A stretch of DNA of 64,000 bases from Medicago truncatula. Lineage: Eukaryota > Streptophyta > Magnoliopsida > Fabales > Fabaceae. How positions within the stretch are numbered: the first letter of the stretch is position 1; every line of letters starts with the position of its first letter. The stretch is from contig NC_053043.1 of assembly GCF_003473485.1 (NCBI RefSeq), positions 13,216,001-13,280,000 of the forward strand, given 5' to 3'. The notes under the pieces were generated by a model. The model was given only the letters and a program-made list of their open reading frames with translations, did not search any database and had not been told where the DNA came from. Made by a program: the position numbers and the translations under genes. Below, one piece after another: positions 22,949-49,947 of the stretch.

Positions 22949-24452
22949 TTAGTGTATTACTAGTTACCACTTCGCGGACATGTGACATTGGCATGCTAGA
23001 AGAGGGATGCGGAATGAAAAATGGTCATCTAATGAAGAATACTAAATTGGAAGCTTAAAAAGAAGGTCCTTAGTGGTTCATCTCATTGAAAGTTAATAGT
23101 GACTAGTGAATTTAGATATCTTAATCTTAATCATACTTTCACCGAGTCACTTATGTCTTGAAGAGATGACAGAGAATTACTAAATTGTGTATCCCATGGA
23201 ACCTGTGATCGTTATACTAGGTGGTATAAAGTAAACAAAATGATAGAGAAAAGGAAAAGTTCACCTGCAATTTAATTGAATGTGCAGATTTAAGAAAGCA
23301 CTTAATTTCTTCCTCATATTTTCATAGATGAACCATACACTTATTCTGAAGGAATTTTGGTGATTTTAGGCGATGATTTATAAATAGTTGTAGCTTAGAA
23401 TTGAAATTAAGAGAAAAGAGAGGGGGTGGGGTGTTGTTCTGTCTTTTTTGATGCATGCTTATTTCAGGGGATATTTCTTTTTACATAAAATTTAGCAAAT
23501 TTTAGATCTGGGTTCTAAAATATCATTGTGCTTTGGAGATAGATCTTAAAGACCCGTTCCTTGACACTAAGACCTCTTGTTAACTTGTTAGAAAAGGCAT
23601 GTCAAGCACGCACAGTTCTCTGCATTTCCTCAAAGCAAATGGAGTGGGCTTGCCGCCTTACCCTATTATAGTAGGATTTGAGATGAAGGAATGCTTCCTA
23701 TGAGTCGCTAGGTCTTAAGGTCGTCGGAGTCCACACCACTTACAAGGCACAATGTACTTTTAGTTAAAGAATAGCATGCTAGTTTTAACCAACCTCACTA
23801 TGACCTTGCCTACCCCTATGTTTGCTGACACATAAATCTAATCAATTAAACACTATGCTAATCTTCCCTATCATACACTCTAATAATAGAGGCAGTGAAC
23901 TATGCCTCTAGAAGTTGGCATTGCACACTTAGCAGTTAGAACCTATGTCTCCAAGTGAGATTACACCTCTTCAAACGAGAACCCTAACTCTAAAACACAA
24001 TGTTATTTGTCTAGGTGGATAAATAAAAGCTATGTCACCAAAATCACAATTTCAATTGTGAAATCATCCCACTCCCTTGGTACGAGTCAAATCGCATGCA
24101 TAATTGCTTTTCACAAAGATTGGTGCCGAAATTGCAGTTTTGATCGTGAGCTCGTTAAATTTTATGACTTTGCAACCATACCCCCCTCTCTTAGATTTCA
24201 CAATTTCCGTCTCTCCCCTCTCTCATTACCTCTTTGTGCATCCGTTCCTCGCTGAACGGCTGTCCCTGCGCAATCATCTCTGCACAATTGTCTCCGGTTG
24301 TCATTGCAACCATGTTTGTGCACTCTTTGGAAGAAGAAAGATGGCGCAGTGCTGCTGTTAATGGAGGAGGTGGTCCATGGAATAAAAGAAAGTTAGGGTT
24401 TCGTTTCTTTCTTGACAGAAGGGTATCTAAGGCTATTTTAGGTCCAACTCAT

Positions 24453-24489
24453 GATTATTATTATTATTATTGTTGTTGTTGTTGTTGTT
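24453..24489. repeat. Compound microsatellite (ATT)n(GTT)n
   Basis: About six ATT units are followed by about six TGT/GTT units. Confidence 0.9.
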
Positions 24490-24865
24490 CAAAAAATGAA
24501 TGGGTCTTTTTTATTTTTTAATATTTTATTTTCTAATTATTTTTTGACTGTTGTGTTATGCTCTACATTAGCTTTGGTTTGGGCTGAGTGTTATCCTTGA
24601 AAGCCCAATAATGAATCCAGTTAAGAGTAATAAATTAATTTCAAATATTCCCCAACAATGTTAAATAACTTAAATCTTTTCTTTACAAAATGAATAAATA
24701 AATATTTCTTAGCCACAAATAATTCTCTTACTTTCTTAAATCAACTATATTTAAATGGAAATTTTTTAATTTAGTTTATGTAATGTGTTTGTGTAATCTT
24801 GCAAACCCCTCGCGATACTAGGTAATCTTGCAACCCCCTCGCGATACTAGGTAATCATGTGTGAA

Positions 24866-25690
24866 GAATCTTATGATCCTTGTTACGGTTAATCGATCGT
24901 ACATTTTACAATCTTGCTACCCTTCTCCGATCATAGGCAAGATATCATCAATCTTGACAACATTGAATAAAAAAGCCTTGCTTTCCTTTGAAAGTGTTTT
25001 TTTTTTAATTAAATTTTTACTATGCTGTTTTAGATGTTATTTATCTTTAGAGTAAGCAGCTGGTGGTTTTAAATGCTCCTCGGTCATGTCTCTATGTCAA
25101 TTGCTTAATTTTAGGTTAAATTAAAATTTGTGGTGTGATTTGGGGTGAATCTTATGATCCTTGTTACGATCAATCGTTTGTACATTGCACAACCTTGTTA
25201 CGCGCTTCTCCGATCACAGGCAAGATATCGATCTTGACAACATTGAATAAAAAAGCCTTGCTTTCTTTTGAATTTTTTTTTATTTACATTATTACTATGC
25301 TGTTTTGGATGTTATTTATCTTTAGGGCAAGCAACTGGTGGTTTTAAATGGTCCTCATGTCTCAGTCAATTGCTTGATGTTAGGTTAAATTAAAATTTGT
25401 GGAGTGGTTTTGGGGGTGAATCTTATGATCCTTGTTATGATCAATCAATCGTGCATTTTACAATCTTGTTACCCTTCTCCGATCATTGGCAAGATCGCAA
25501 TCTTGACAACATTGAATAAAAGCCTTGCTTTCATTTGAAAGATATATTTTTTTAATTATTACTATGCTGCTTTGGATGTTATTTATCTTGGGGACAAGCA
25601 GCTGTTGGTTTTAATTGGTCCTCGGTCATGTCTCCATGTCAACTGCTTGATTTTAGGTTAAATTAAATTTTTGGAGTGGTTTAGGGTGAG
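24866..25690. repeat. Three tandem repeats of about 275 bp in the leader intron
   Basis: GAATCTTATGATCCTTGTTA starts at 24866, 25147 and 25418. Each copy goes on through CTTCTCCGATCA, GGCAAGAT, CTTGACAACATTGAATAAA, GCCTTGCTTTC, a poly-T run, ACTATGCTG and TTGGTTAAATT-like text. The 29-bp motif AATCTTGCAA..CTCGCGATACTAG is itself duplicated just before (24795-24852). Confidence 0.9.
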
Positions 25691-25981
25691 GGTGAGTTTG
25701 TGGGAATGGGATTTATGGGCGGTAGTTATCATGTTTTTCTGTAGACATTAGAACCATGCTAAACAAGAAAATCAAAGATAATCTTGCTTTTGTTTATATG
25801 GTATGGTATTGTTTCTTGATAAATGAATTCAACGTCAGAATATTGGCTATTTGCTGGTTGTTGCTTTTCTATCTAATCATTTATGTAATAATTGCCTTTT
25901 GATTTTACTATCACTTTGTAAACCATAGGGTGCTTTTTTTAGCTTGGTGCTTTACATGTTTCTCTGATGTTTTGTAGGGAT

Positions 25982-40310
<14,329 letters not shown>

Positions 40311-41103
40311 CTCTTTGCTTCCTTAGGACATGGCCAGTATTATATTATGGTCAAGGCAGCTCCAGCTGCTAATTTTCCCCCATAATTTTATTTTTTTTGT
40401 AGATATATTCTTCATTGTACCTTTGGATTTTTTTTTTTTTTTTATCTTGTTTATGAATTAGATTTTGAGGTTAGAGATAGCAAAATCAGGATAAAGTAGC
40501 ATTTTGCTGTGGAAAATTCTGCGGCCGCCATTCATCATTTGTACAGCTTATTGATAGCAAACGTGAAATTCAAACTCAGAATTTCTTTTGCTCTAATCTT
40601 CTGGTTGGGGTAGTTACTACCGGTTCTTTTCATTATTTAATCGAGGTATAATTCTCATAAATTATGCTTTTGGTTTAATTTTACTTGATTATAATGCAAC
40701 CAATACACATCTGATTGAATTTTGGCGAGTTTGGTTAGTGACAGAAACGAGTAAAGATCCTCTCAATTTACTTAAAACAAATGGATAATGCCATTTGGTG
40801 AGAGATACAAAAAAAAATATAGTGGGTCCTATCATGAGTCCCATCACTATTAATTATTTGTATATTTTTTAAACTGTGTGGTGTCTTTATCTTTTCAAAT
40901 GGAAGAAATGGAGAGGACACTAAATAAAGAGGATCCTAACTCGGTAGGAACATAGAGAATGGAATTTACGAAACGCATACTCACTGTGTTGTGAGGGTTT
41001 TACGCACAAAAAGAAAGTTTGGAAATATAAAATAAAATAAAAAATTGGTAGGGTGGGGGAGTGTGGGAACCTTTTTCTACAAAATTTTGTGGATACTTTT
41101 AGA
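40311..41103. other. 3' region of the BRWD-like gene and intergenic
   Basis: Begins with the 3' UTR (T-rich run at about 40430). No other gene seen. Confidence 0.6.
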
Positions 41104-41951
41104 GCAAATTACTCTAACCATAAGGTTTTATTAAATAACACAAACACCCAAATTAAAAATTACACTAACCTATGAGTTTTCTTAAATAATACATACAAAT
41201 ACCCCTTCTAACTTAAATTAAACACTAACCTCCTTTTAGTTTGTTATTAAATTGACAAACATTTATCTTTCACCTCAACATTGTTAAATCTCCACTCTCA
41301 CACTTTCACTAACACTGAACTCTTGTTAATTGTCTCCTCTATTTGCAAACATATTAGTGGTATAAAATCAGTGGTATAAATTTACTGAATAATGAATGGC
41401 AACTTCCTAAAAAAATTGAGAAATATGATATGATCGAATAACAACCTCTTTTAGTGGCAATTCATATTAATTGCTTCAAATGAAATCCATATTCCATATA
41501 CAATTTCACATGTCAAATTGTAAACTAAAATTTCACATAATGTATATTTAGATATGGTGAGTGATGAGAGTGAAAGATTTAGGATGAATTGAAGATATCG
41601 AAGACCATGGTGTTTGAACCTAACAGTGACTGAGTAGATAGGAGGTTGGCCATTTTTATGAAATTTAGGGAGAATCTGGATTTGTAATAAATGTGCAAAG
41701 TTTGACGATGATTGAGGGTGTTTCGAAGATGTAGAAGAAGCGAGATAGTGGTTATGAAGAAGAGGGAGAGGATAAAAGTTCATAATTGTGTGAGTGAAAG
41801 TGAGAGAGTTGAAAGATATTTAACAATGTTAAGGTAAAAGGAATGTGTTTGTCGATTTAATAACAAAATAAGAGAGACTAGTGTTTAGTTTAAAATTAGA
41901 AGGGGCATTTGTGTTATTTAAAAAAATCTTAAGGAAATTAGTGTAATTTGC
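41104..41951. mobile_element. Mutator-type non-autonomous element, long inverted repeats
   Basis: Both ends read GCAAATTAC from outside inward. The inverted arms run about 180 bp and share ATTAAATAACACAAA, CCCCTTCTAA, TAAACACTA, TTTGTTATTAAAT and AACATTGTTAAAT. Long arms suggest a Mutator-like element. I did not find a convincing 9-bp target duplication. The interior frame at 41451-41783 shows no protein motif. Confidence 0.6.
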
Positions 41952-42611
41952 ACATTAGTGTCCTGTCATCAACTTTCACATAAAAATCTCACTTGTTATT
42001 ATCACAATAAAAATTAAGCCCCAAAATTTAGTAAAGAATAAATAAATTAAGCCCAAAAATGGATAAGTGGAGGAAAAAACATCAAACATAACCTAATAAT
42101 TTGGTTCATTCATCACATTTGTCAGTTTCTCCAATTTTTAAGTAAAAAATCTGATGGATGGACCAAAAATGTGTGACTTAAAATAGGAAGATTAATTCCG
42201 TGAATGAGTGAAAATATGAGGACTAAAACTAATTAAGTTAGTTTTTTTTTTTAGTAATATATTCAAGAACAATGTTATAATATTACATTTCAACTATATT
42301 TTATAGGGAATGATTCATCTAAATTTTAAGTTGTCCATTTATCAAATTGTGAAGATATAGATTTAACAATGTATTATTAGATGGGGTCCAAATATCCTCT
42401 CCGGTACGCCTCAAAATTGAAATTACCCCAAAAAATGAGTGATGAAAAGAAGAAATAAAGAGAGAAAATAGAGGATCCATTTCCATTTTATAAATATTAT
42501 GTGTAACTTTGCTAAGAAGCACATTGACATAACGCAGATTTGATTGAACAATACTATGAAATTTTTTGAGAAAATGAGGGTAATAAATTTTTCAACCAAT
42601 AAGCGTTTAAT
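41952..42611. other. Intergenic, no gene seen
   Basis: AT-rich sequence without motifs. Confidence 0.5.
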
Positions 42612-42627
42612 AAGAAACCTTTAAACA

Positions 42628-43359
42628 TGTTGGTACTTGTGGAAGTGGAGGAATAAAACTATTTTTGAAGCTGATTTTATTAGGCCGAACAACCCAATTT
42701 CTTTAATTTGGAGATTTGTCCAAAATATTGAAGATTGTAACTTGGAGCATGTTCATATTGGTCGAAAGTTGAAGGAAATCATCTATATAGGTTGGAAGCG
42801 GCCTCGAGAAGGTTTGATCAAGCTTAATAGTGATGGTGCTTGCAAGGATATGGGGGTTATTGCTGGATGTGGCGGCCTTTTTCGTGATTTAGACGGTAGA
42901 TGGATCAAAGGCTACACTAAGAAGATTGGAGCTTGTGATGCCTTACATGCTGAGATGTGGGGACTATATTTGGGTTTGGACATGGCTTGGAGGGAACATT
43001 ACTCTCATCTTATAGTGGAAAGTGATTCAAAGATTTTGATCGACATGATTTCTGATAATTTCAAGTTCAATGGAAATATTCCTGTTTTAGTTTACCGTAT
43101 CCGGAAGCTGCTGAAGACGAGTTGGAATGTTCAACTCAATCATACTTGGCGTGAAGGAAATAGGAGTGCTGATTGGCTCGCTAATTTAAGCATTTCTACA
43201 TATCATTTTAATTTTATTGTGTTGGAGTCTCCTCCTTGTGAGGTCAAAGAATCCTTTTTGATGATTTATTCGGGGCTTGCATGCCTAGGAATGTTCGATT
43301 AACTTCTTAATTTTGTTTTCTTTTGGGCTTTGCCCTCTCTTGTACCAAAAAAAAAAAAA
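42628..43359 (+). mobile_element. 5'-truncated L1-type LINE with intact RNase H domain
   Basis: Bounded by a perfect 16-bp target-site duplication AAGAAACCTTTAAACA (42612-42627 and 43360-43375) and ending in poly(A) after TTTGCCCTCTCTTGTACC. It carries an uninterrupted frame, open from the 5' end to the stop at 43302. The frame encodes the LINE C-terminus: LWKWRNKTIFEADF, then an RNase H fold with its acidic residues in place: NSDGACKD (Asp), LHAEMWGL (Glu), VESDSKIL (Asp) and REGNRSADWLAN (Asp). The clean duplication and open frame mean a recent insertion. It has no promoter of its own, so expression is not expected. Confidence 0.93.
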
Positions 43360-43702
43360 AAGAAACCTTTAAACAAATACTATCTCAAAGCAAACACAAA
43401 AATGGCCATTTTGATTCCACATTTCCCCATCCCTCAAGTTAACAAACCAAAGAAATTCAGGGCCATCCATAAAAATTTCAGCACGACGACCAGCAAGGAT
43501 TTGTCCATTAATCATTTGATCGACAGCTATAGTTAAAACAGGTAGCACACATAATTCTCTAATCTGTGTTAAAACAGGTCTTCTCCACATCACTTGATTT
43601 TTAATAACTACAACTTTTCTCTTCTATTCTAGAGTGGACAACATAATGAGTTCGATTTCCCCCAACAGTTGAGTTGAACCTTGATTTGGGCAGGCACGAA
43701 AC

Positions 43703-46185
43703 TCAGTCTCTCCAGCGGTGTCCACAGTTTGGGTTGCAGCAAACAAAGAAAAGTGTCATTCCTTCCTCGCCTCTGGCAGTTGCCTGCATATGCATAGAAA
43801 AAATTCAGATGATCCATAAGTAATAGAATAAGGTTTCTGATCAACATACTGCTTGATATTTACTCAATGCATATTTCTTCATTGCTTTTCAAAAGGGAGC
43901 ACAACTTTTCAAAATTAGAAGTTTACACTGAAACTTCTTTCACCTACCTGACATATCCACATTACATTTCGCGGGCAGATAGAAATGTGTATATAGTGAA
44001 TAAAGGTTAGAGTATAGAAATGTCATTGAGGAACTTGGCCAGTGTTTAGTGTTCAGCTATGGAACTAATTTTCCATTTTTTTTTTTTTTTTGTGGTGAAG
44101 AACTAATTTGGTATTTGAACAAGAAAAGAAAGGAACTTGCATAAAATCAAAGGTCAAAGGTCCAAAACGTTTCCTATTCAACGTATGAGAGATACAGAGT
44201 GAGTTTACAACATATAGGATGCTGTAGTTACAACTCTGCCAAACTGTTTGGCAGATGGCACAAGCTGCCACCTGTCTAACTGGGTCAGAGGGAGCACACT
44301 AGTTACAATGAGCTTGCATATACCCTATGAAACCTTCGTATACTCATTTACGCTAATGACAGTACTGCATGTCAAGAATATTTTGCCACTAAAACGAAAA
44401 TATAATAAGTTTATGAATTGGGTGTGGCTGTTAACCACAAGGTCGGAGGTTCAACCCCTCCTTCTAGTGGTTTCTCATTTTAGCAACCCCACTTAGTGGG
44501 ATAAGGCTTGGTTGTTGTTGTTGTTGCTGTTGTGGTGGCAGACAGATACACTAGCTAATGAATGTCAATGCACTAAAAACAAGATAAAGACAATAGAAAG
44601 GCTTTCAAGCTTGTGTGATCTATACAACAACTCACATGCCTCCTCCTAGCATCTATGCAATAGTCATGATCCGTGACACTTTATAACCCTAAACAATTCA
44701 TATTGGAATTTGATAACTTAAGCAGCAGAAAAACATAATATCTGCACACATTTACACACTATCAAACAGTCAAGACTCAAACATATGCTATAATCTACAA
44801 CATTCAGGTTGTGGGTTGAGTTATAAACATTTCATATTTTCATTCACTGCTTATCCCTTAGCATGAAAATGCTTTCCTTCAAAACATATAGGTTTTTTCT
44901 TGCCTTCTTTATACGATTCACTTCTTCATAAACTAAGGGAGTGAGAGTAGAAAGATCAGAACTAATGCTAAATTGCTAATCAGTGTATTATTTCCACAAA
45001 ATATATAAAGCTCAAGAGTCACAATTGTCCTTAAAATCCCTATGACTCTACCACTCTAATTGAAAGTCAAAATCAAGAGTGACTTGGGAACCCTCTCTTC
45101 CCTCAACTTCTAAAAACCATACATACAAAACGAAAATAAAAAGCAAATATTGAGTGTCATCGAACAGCAACTTTACCTGGAAAAACACAGCTTCACCATG
45201 ATTGCATTGAACGCAGCGAACGGCTTTGGTGCGAGGAAGTGTTGGATCTGCAGCTACATCCTGCAACACTTGAGTGCGCTCAGCGACAGAGTGATGAATC
45301 TCATTTCTGTAGACACAGAAGTTATCAGCTGCCTCCTGAACAACAAAAACAACAACACAACCAGTAAACAACTAGTCAAACAAGCATGTCATATAAAGGC
45401 CTGTATGGATTGTCCTATTTAAGCTTACCTACTATGATAAGTACTTGTCAAACAGCTTGGAAAAGCTTATGGAAACAATTTATAACATATCCATAAATTA
45501 CTTTCAGCTTATTTCCATAAGCTCTCCATAATATTTTTATGAAAACAACTTATAACTTACATGAAAACACTTTTAACTTTATTGTACCTTTTGTTCAAAT
45601 GTAGCTTATACAAAAGCACTTACATGATAAGTGTTAATACTATAACCACTTAATTAAGCTATTTATCCCAACAAAGCTTAAATTAAACAAACTAGAACAA
45701 GAAATGACCCCAGTCAACACCACCTTCAAAACAAACCAAAAAAACAACAAATTGATTTATATTTTGTTAAACCCTAATTCTAAAAATATTTTTTTTCCTT
45801 CATAAACCCTAACAACCTAAAAGAAAAAAAAAAAACTTTTTCCACTCAAAATAAGCTAATAATGCTGAAACGCACTTAAAATATCAGAAAAATGAAGGAA
45901 ATAAAAATTCAAAATTTCAAAACAAACTCAAAAATCAGAAAATGGGTCGTTTTTTTTTCACCAAAATGATTTGGGAAATTGAAATAACAAACCTGGTGAT
46001 CGCAATTACGGCAAGCATAGAGAAGAATCTTCTGCTCTCTGTCTTCCTTAGGGTACAGAATGTTGTTACTGAATCAAACAAATTCAATTTAGAAAGCAAA
46101 AAAAATGGGTAAAAGGGAAGAAGATGAAAATGAAGATGAAGAGAGTAGGAACGAACCATTCACGACAAAACTTCATGGTACTCAT
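43703..46185 (-). CDS. NRPB9: RNA polymerase II subunit RPB9
   Basis: Small zinc-ribbon subunit of RNA polymerase II, acting in start-site choice, elongation and fidelity. Exons: 46185-46157, 46068-45993, 45335-45177 and 43783-43703; sum 345 nt, 114 aa, the usual length in plants. N-terminal ribbon: [10 protein letters not shown] with C7/C10 and C29/C32 (ACRNC). Linker: [21 protein letters not shown]-terminal TFIIS-like ribbon: RCVQC (C76/C79), [17 protein letters not shown]. The acidic hairpin residues of TFIIS (DE) are replaced by EE in RGEEG, as is normal for RPB9. The third intron (1.4 kb) holds a SINE and the second a MITE. Coding sequence is intact. Confidence 0.97.
44425..44535 (+). 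mobile_element. tRNA-derived SINE (Au-like)
   Basis: GTGTGGCTGTTAACCACAAG then GTCGGAGGTTCAACCCC (a polymerase III B box) then ACTTAGTGGGATAAGGCTTG and (GTT)n. The 3' tail matches the RTE LINE tail at about 5692. The 5' end (A box) appears truncated. It lies in intron 3 of the RPB9 gene. Confidence 0.75.
45398..45678. mobile_element. Harbinger-like MITE in RPB9 intron 2
   Basis: The left end GGCCTGTATGGAT and the right end (reverse) GCTTTGTTGGGAT are similar. Inner arms share the inverted ATGATAAGTACTT/AACACTTATCAT motifs. The class resembles legume MITEs starting GGCCTGTTTGGAT. Confidence 0.5.
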
Positions 46186-49075
46186 CTTGTTGGAAGAAGA
46201 ATAAGACCTAATTCACACTCTCTTCTCTGCTGCGTTATTCTCCTGTTTTCCCTCCCACTTCTCTGCTTTACAATCTCTCTTGCATCAATACTATTATTTT
46301 TATCTATTTATATTTACTATTTCATGTTTAATCTTAATTGGTTAATAAACTCATGTAAATGTACATAACAATACAAATTAGATTTTTGAGTGGAACATTT
46401 CACGGGTGTTGAACTCTTAATTACAAGAGCACATTCTCTTAGAAATCGAAAAGTTAACACCAAACGAATTTATCGTTTGTGTTGGTAAGGAATTGATTCG
46501 TTCGTAAGATCGTGAGTTTAACTCATGTTGTCGGTGTAATGACCTTTTTGGTGGATAATTTGTAAGTATTGTTAACGTTAGCCGAATCTTAAAACTTGTT
46601 AAACTCATGGTAAACTCTCGAAACCCACTCATAAACTTTTTTAAAAACAAGTAAATTATTAATTTGCCTTTTGAAATTAGAGATTATACTTTTATGATTT
46701 ATCTCTGAGATTTAGTACTCTCTTAATTCTTTTTTTATTATCGCATTTCTTGGGGAATTTTGTTTATATTGAGTTTGTCGTTTTCATAGTTCAATGGCAT
46801 ATTAATTATTGATTTGTCGATCATACCTTTAGTTACTCAAAAAGAAAAGTTCGACAAAAAAAATTATTTGTTGTCTTGGTATGTATAAAAAACCGAAAAA
46901 TGACAATAAAAAAGAAAGAGACAAGTAATAGACAAAAAAGACATAACTTGAACGATGTCGGACAACATGATAACTGTTAATTATAACCCCTGAGACTGGC
47001 GAGGAGGAGTAGTGATCGTCAGTGCACAAGGCATGGCAATTAGCTACTCCTGACAGCTTCTAAGCGACCAAATTCATATCGAAATAAGAGGGATCTCGAG
47101 GTTATGAGGTATAAGACTGCATGGTTCAAGGAAGACTTATAAGAATTGTTTGGTACTACATATACCAACAAGATGCATCTTCTTTTTGGTAGTCCATTTT
47201 ATAAGAACTCCATAGTTATGTGTGCTTGACTTGAAGAAATTTTGAGATAGGTGACCTTCTGGAAAGTTTCTCAAAAAGCGTGTGAATGCGGACAAAACAC
47301 GCTAAAAAGACTAGTGTTGGTTTATGGAGTCAGTCGACAATCTTGAAAGTCATATGGGATGTTACAAAAACAAGAGAATAACATTATTGAAAGTTGTTAC
47401 AACACATAAAATCTTCTCTCAAGAACCTCATGGCCCCCAACAGACATACTCTTCAAAACAAATACCTAACTAAATCTTATAACACTCTTAGAAAAGAGCA
47501 TAAGAGAATAGAAACGAGTCATATACAAGCTTAAAGTGTTATTGAATGGTGCATTTTTTAACGAAAAACTACATCCCAATATTATTGATAACCTACCAAA
47601 TATTGATTATTACCTTGCACTTATCCCCCATGTTTTGTGAGATGTTGAGTGGTTGCATGACCTATAGCATCTAATCGGTGACTATTTAGAAATATATTTA
47701 TTTTCGTATGTTATTTAGTCATACAGTCATAGTCTCAGATTTCTCACATTTCTCTCCTTCCGCATTTCACACCCTCAATCTCTCTCTTCTCCAACACCAT
47801 GACAATTGATCGTCATCATCTCTTTGCTGGATAATGTATTACAAAATGGCACCCGATGTTGAAAAAAATTATTAAAAAAAACTTATGCATTATGGGACGG
47901 GGATACCCAAACGCGTCAGAGACAGGGATTCGATTCGATTTCTCATCCCCATTAGATATGGGTAGTGTAACAATTAAGTATGTGAGAGTAGGATATGGAG
48001 ACGGGGAAGGAAAAACTCATCCTCGCCTCGCCCTATTGTCATGCCTAGATGCAAAGAGCTCACCTCTTTCCACTTTGGAATGTAATCATATATTAATATA
48101 GCTATCATGTTTTCATTCATATCTTCTTTATTTTCTAATGGTGATTAATCTCATCATGAGCTAAACCCGTTAGTGGTTTAGGTATTATGAGATTATGATT
48201 ATAGTTGCATAGATTAAAGAGTTACAACTTCAAACTTCTTTTAAATAAACTATTTTAATGATGATATTTAAAAGTAACACTTGATCACTTTTAATTTCTT
48301 TGTCAAATTCCTTGAGAGTGGAAAGAGATAGGAATGAAACTGGTTTTTTCATAAGTTGCGTCCTTTATACCGACAAGAGATCAAAACTTGAAAGACTACT
48401 TGATATGATCATACATTTAGAACATAGAAGTTCCAAATCTATCCAGACTTCTTGTTATAGGCAAAAGACTCAACCTCTCCATGAGAAGAGCTATTGAGAC
48501 CTAACCAAGTAATGTTGCATATTAAATACTATCAATGAACCCTGAAAGGTGTGTCGTTCCATGTTTAACAAGATGGTTGAGTTGGAATACTGAGGATAGG
48601 TCAAGATGAAGTCTTCTATGCAAAGGCACGAACATCACATTTGTGTGTCTCTTAATAAACTATACTTGATATTGTTCCTAACAATTACATGAGAATCAGG
48701 CAAGAAGACAACATGGGGAAGCTCTAAGACATTCGTCCTATTAAACACGTGAAGGGAGATCCTATGTCTAGAGTTGGATATATGGATGGGGATCCACGGA
48801 CCAACCTATTTAATCTATGTCCTATGCGAGCTTTTGGATCAATATTTAGATCGTAGATTATGTGGTTTAAGTCTTTGGATTATTAATTACTCAAAAAAAA
48901 AAAAGTCTTTGGATTCTTAAATTTGTTCATGATCCTTGTAACTCTTAAATTTTGGGTATTGACTACACTTCTCCACTATAATCAGATTATTGATGTTCTT
49001 TTTAGGTGTCATTTGTGACATTTTTTACTTGGTATTTACAACTTACAAGTTACAAGACAACGTTATAATCAATAG
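46186..49075. other. Intergenic, repeat remnants, no gene
   Basis: Short frames only. The text GCGTGTGAATGCGGACAAAA at about 47278 and the nearby CACGCTAAAAAGACTAGTGT look like pieces of an LTR of a known legume kind, but no borders are visible. The frame at 47856-48101 has no recognisable motif. Confidence 0.45.
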
Positions 49076-49084
49076 TAGATTATA

Positions 49085-49535
49085 GGCTAAATTACTTTTT
49101 TGGTCCTCTAACTATTTAATTGGTATCAGATTGGTCCTCTAACTAAAAATTGATTTATTTCGGTCCTCTAAGTTTCTCACTGTTACTACATTTAGTCTTT
49201 TCTGTTAGTTTTATTCAAATAAACGTTAGAGTTTGTGTTATGTTGGTCCTCTAACTTTATTTATTAGTATCATTTTGGTCATATGCCTTGTTAAGGTATT
49301 ATGATTAAATAATGACTCATATTATTGGTAACTGTTATGGTTCATATGTATGTGTGAAATAGGAGGTCAGGTACCCACATAACACAAACTCTAACGTTTA
49401 TTTGAATAAAACTAATAGAAAAGACTAAATGTAGTAACGGTGAGAAACTTAGAGGACCGAAATAAATCAATTTTTAGTTAGAGGATCAATCTGATACCAA
49501 TTAAATAGTTAGAGGACCAAAAATATAATTAAGCC
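49085..49535. mobile_element. Mutator-type MITE with 9-bp target duplication
   Basis: Ends GGCTAAATTAC and (reverse) GGCTTAATTAT, inside a perfect 9-bp duplication TAGATTATA (49076-49084 and 49536-49544), the mark of Mutator transposition. Inverted arms of about 160 bp are nearly identical and contain TTGGTCCTCTAACT twice each. 451 bp, no coding sequence. Confidence 0.93.
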
Positions 49536-49947
49536 TAGATTATATAGATCTGTATAAAACCGTATTTCCATATATAACACCATTTTTTATACAAAATTTG
49601 TTTTTATTTATTCTTTTTATTATGGTAGGTGGATCAGCTCGTTTGGATGTGCTGGTCAATGTAGGACATACTCGTACCAACATATCAAAATTCATTGTCG
49701 TTTGCAGAAGAGATAGCTTGATACGTTTGGATGTGCTGCTTGCATACCTAACTCTACGTCTCTACCCATGCTTATTTTGCCATTATTATACAAAAAAAAA
49801 TACAAGTGAAACTAAACGAATATACATATATAGGGTTTTACAAGATAATTTCGAAGAAAAATATAGTTGTTTTATATGGGTAAACTTTTAATTTAAATAT
49901 TATGCATATATGTAATATGTTATCATATTTGTTATCATGTGTACAAC

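Noticed and set aside
25967..25981. In-frame upstream ATG for the BRWD-like gene
   Set aside because: It lies before the splice acceptor (AG at 25976-25977), so it is intronic in the mature message.
41451..41783. 110-codon minus-strand open frame
   Set aside because: Lies inside the long-armed transposable element, with no protein features and no splice context.
46105..46368. Plus-strand frame upstream of RPB9
   Set aside because: It overlaps RPB9 exon 1 on the other strand; low-complexity and hydrophobic by chance.
46480..46540. tRNA gene or SINE
   Set aside because: A weak B-box-like GAGTTTAACTC is present, but no A box and no cloverleaf could be drawn.
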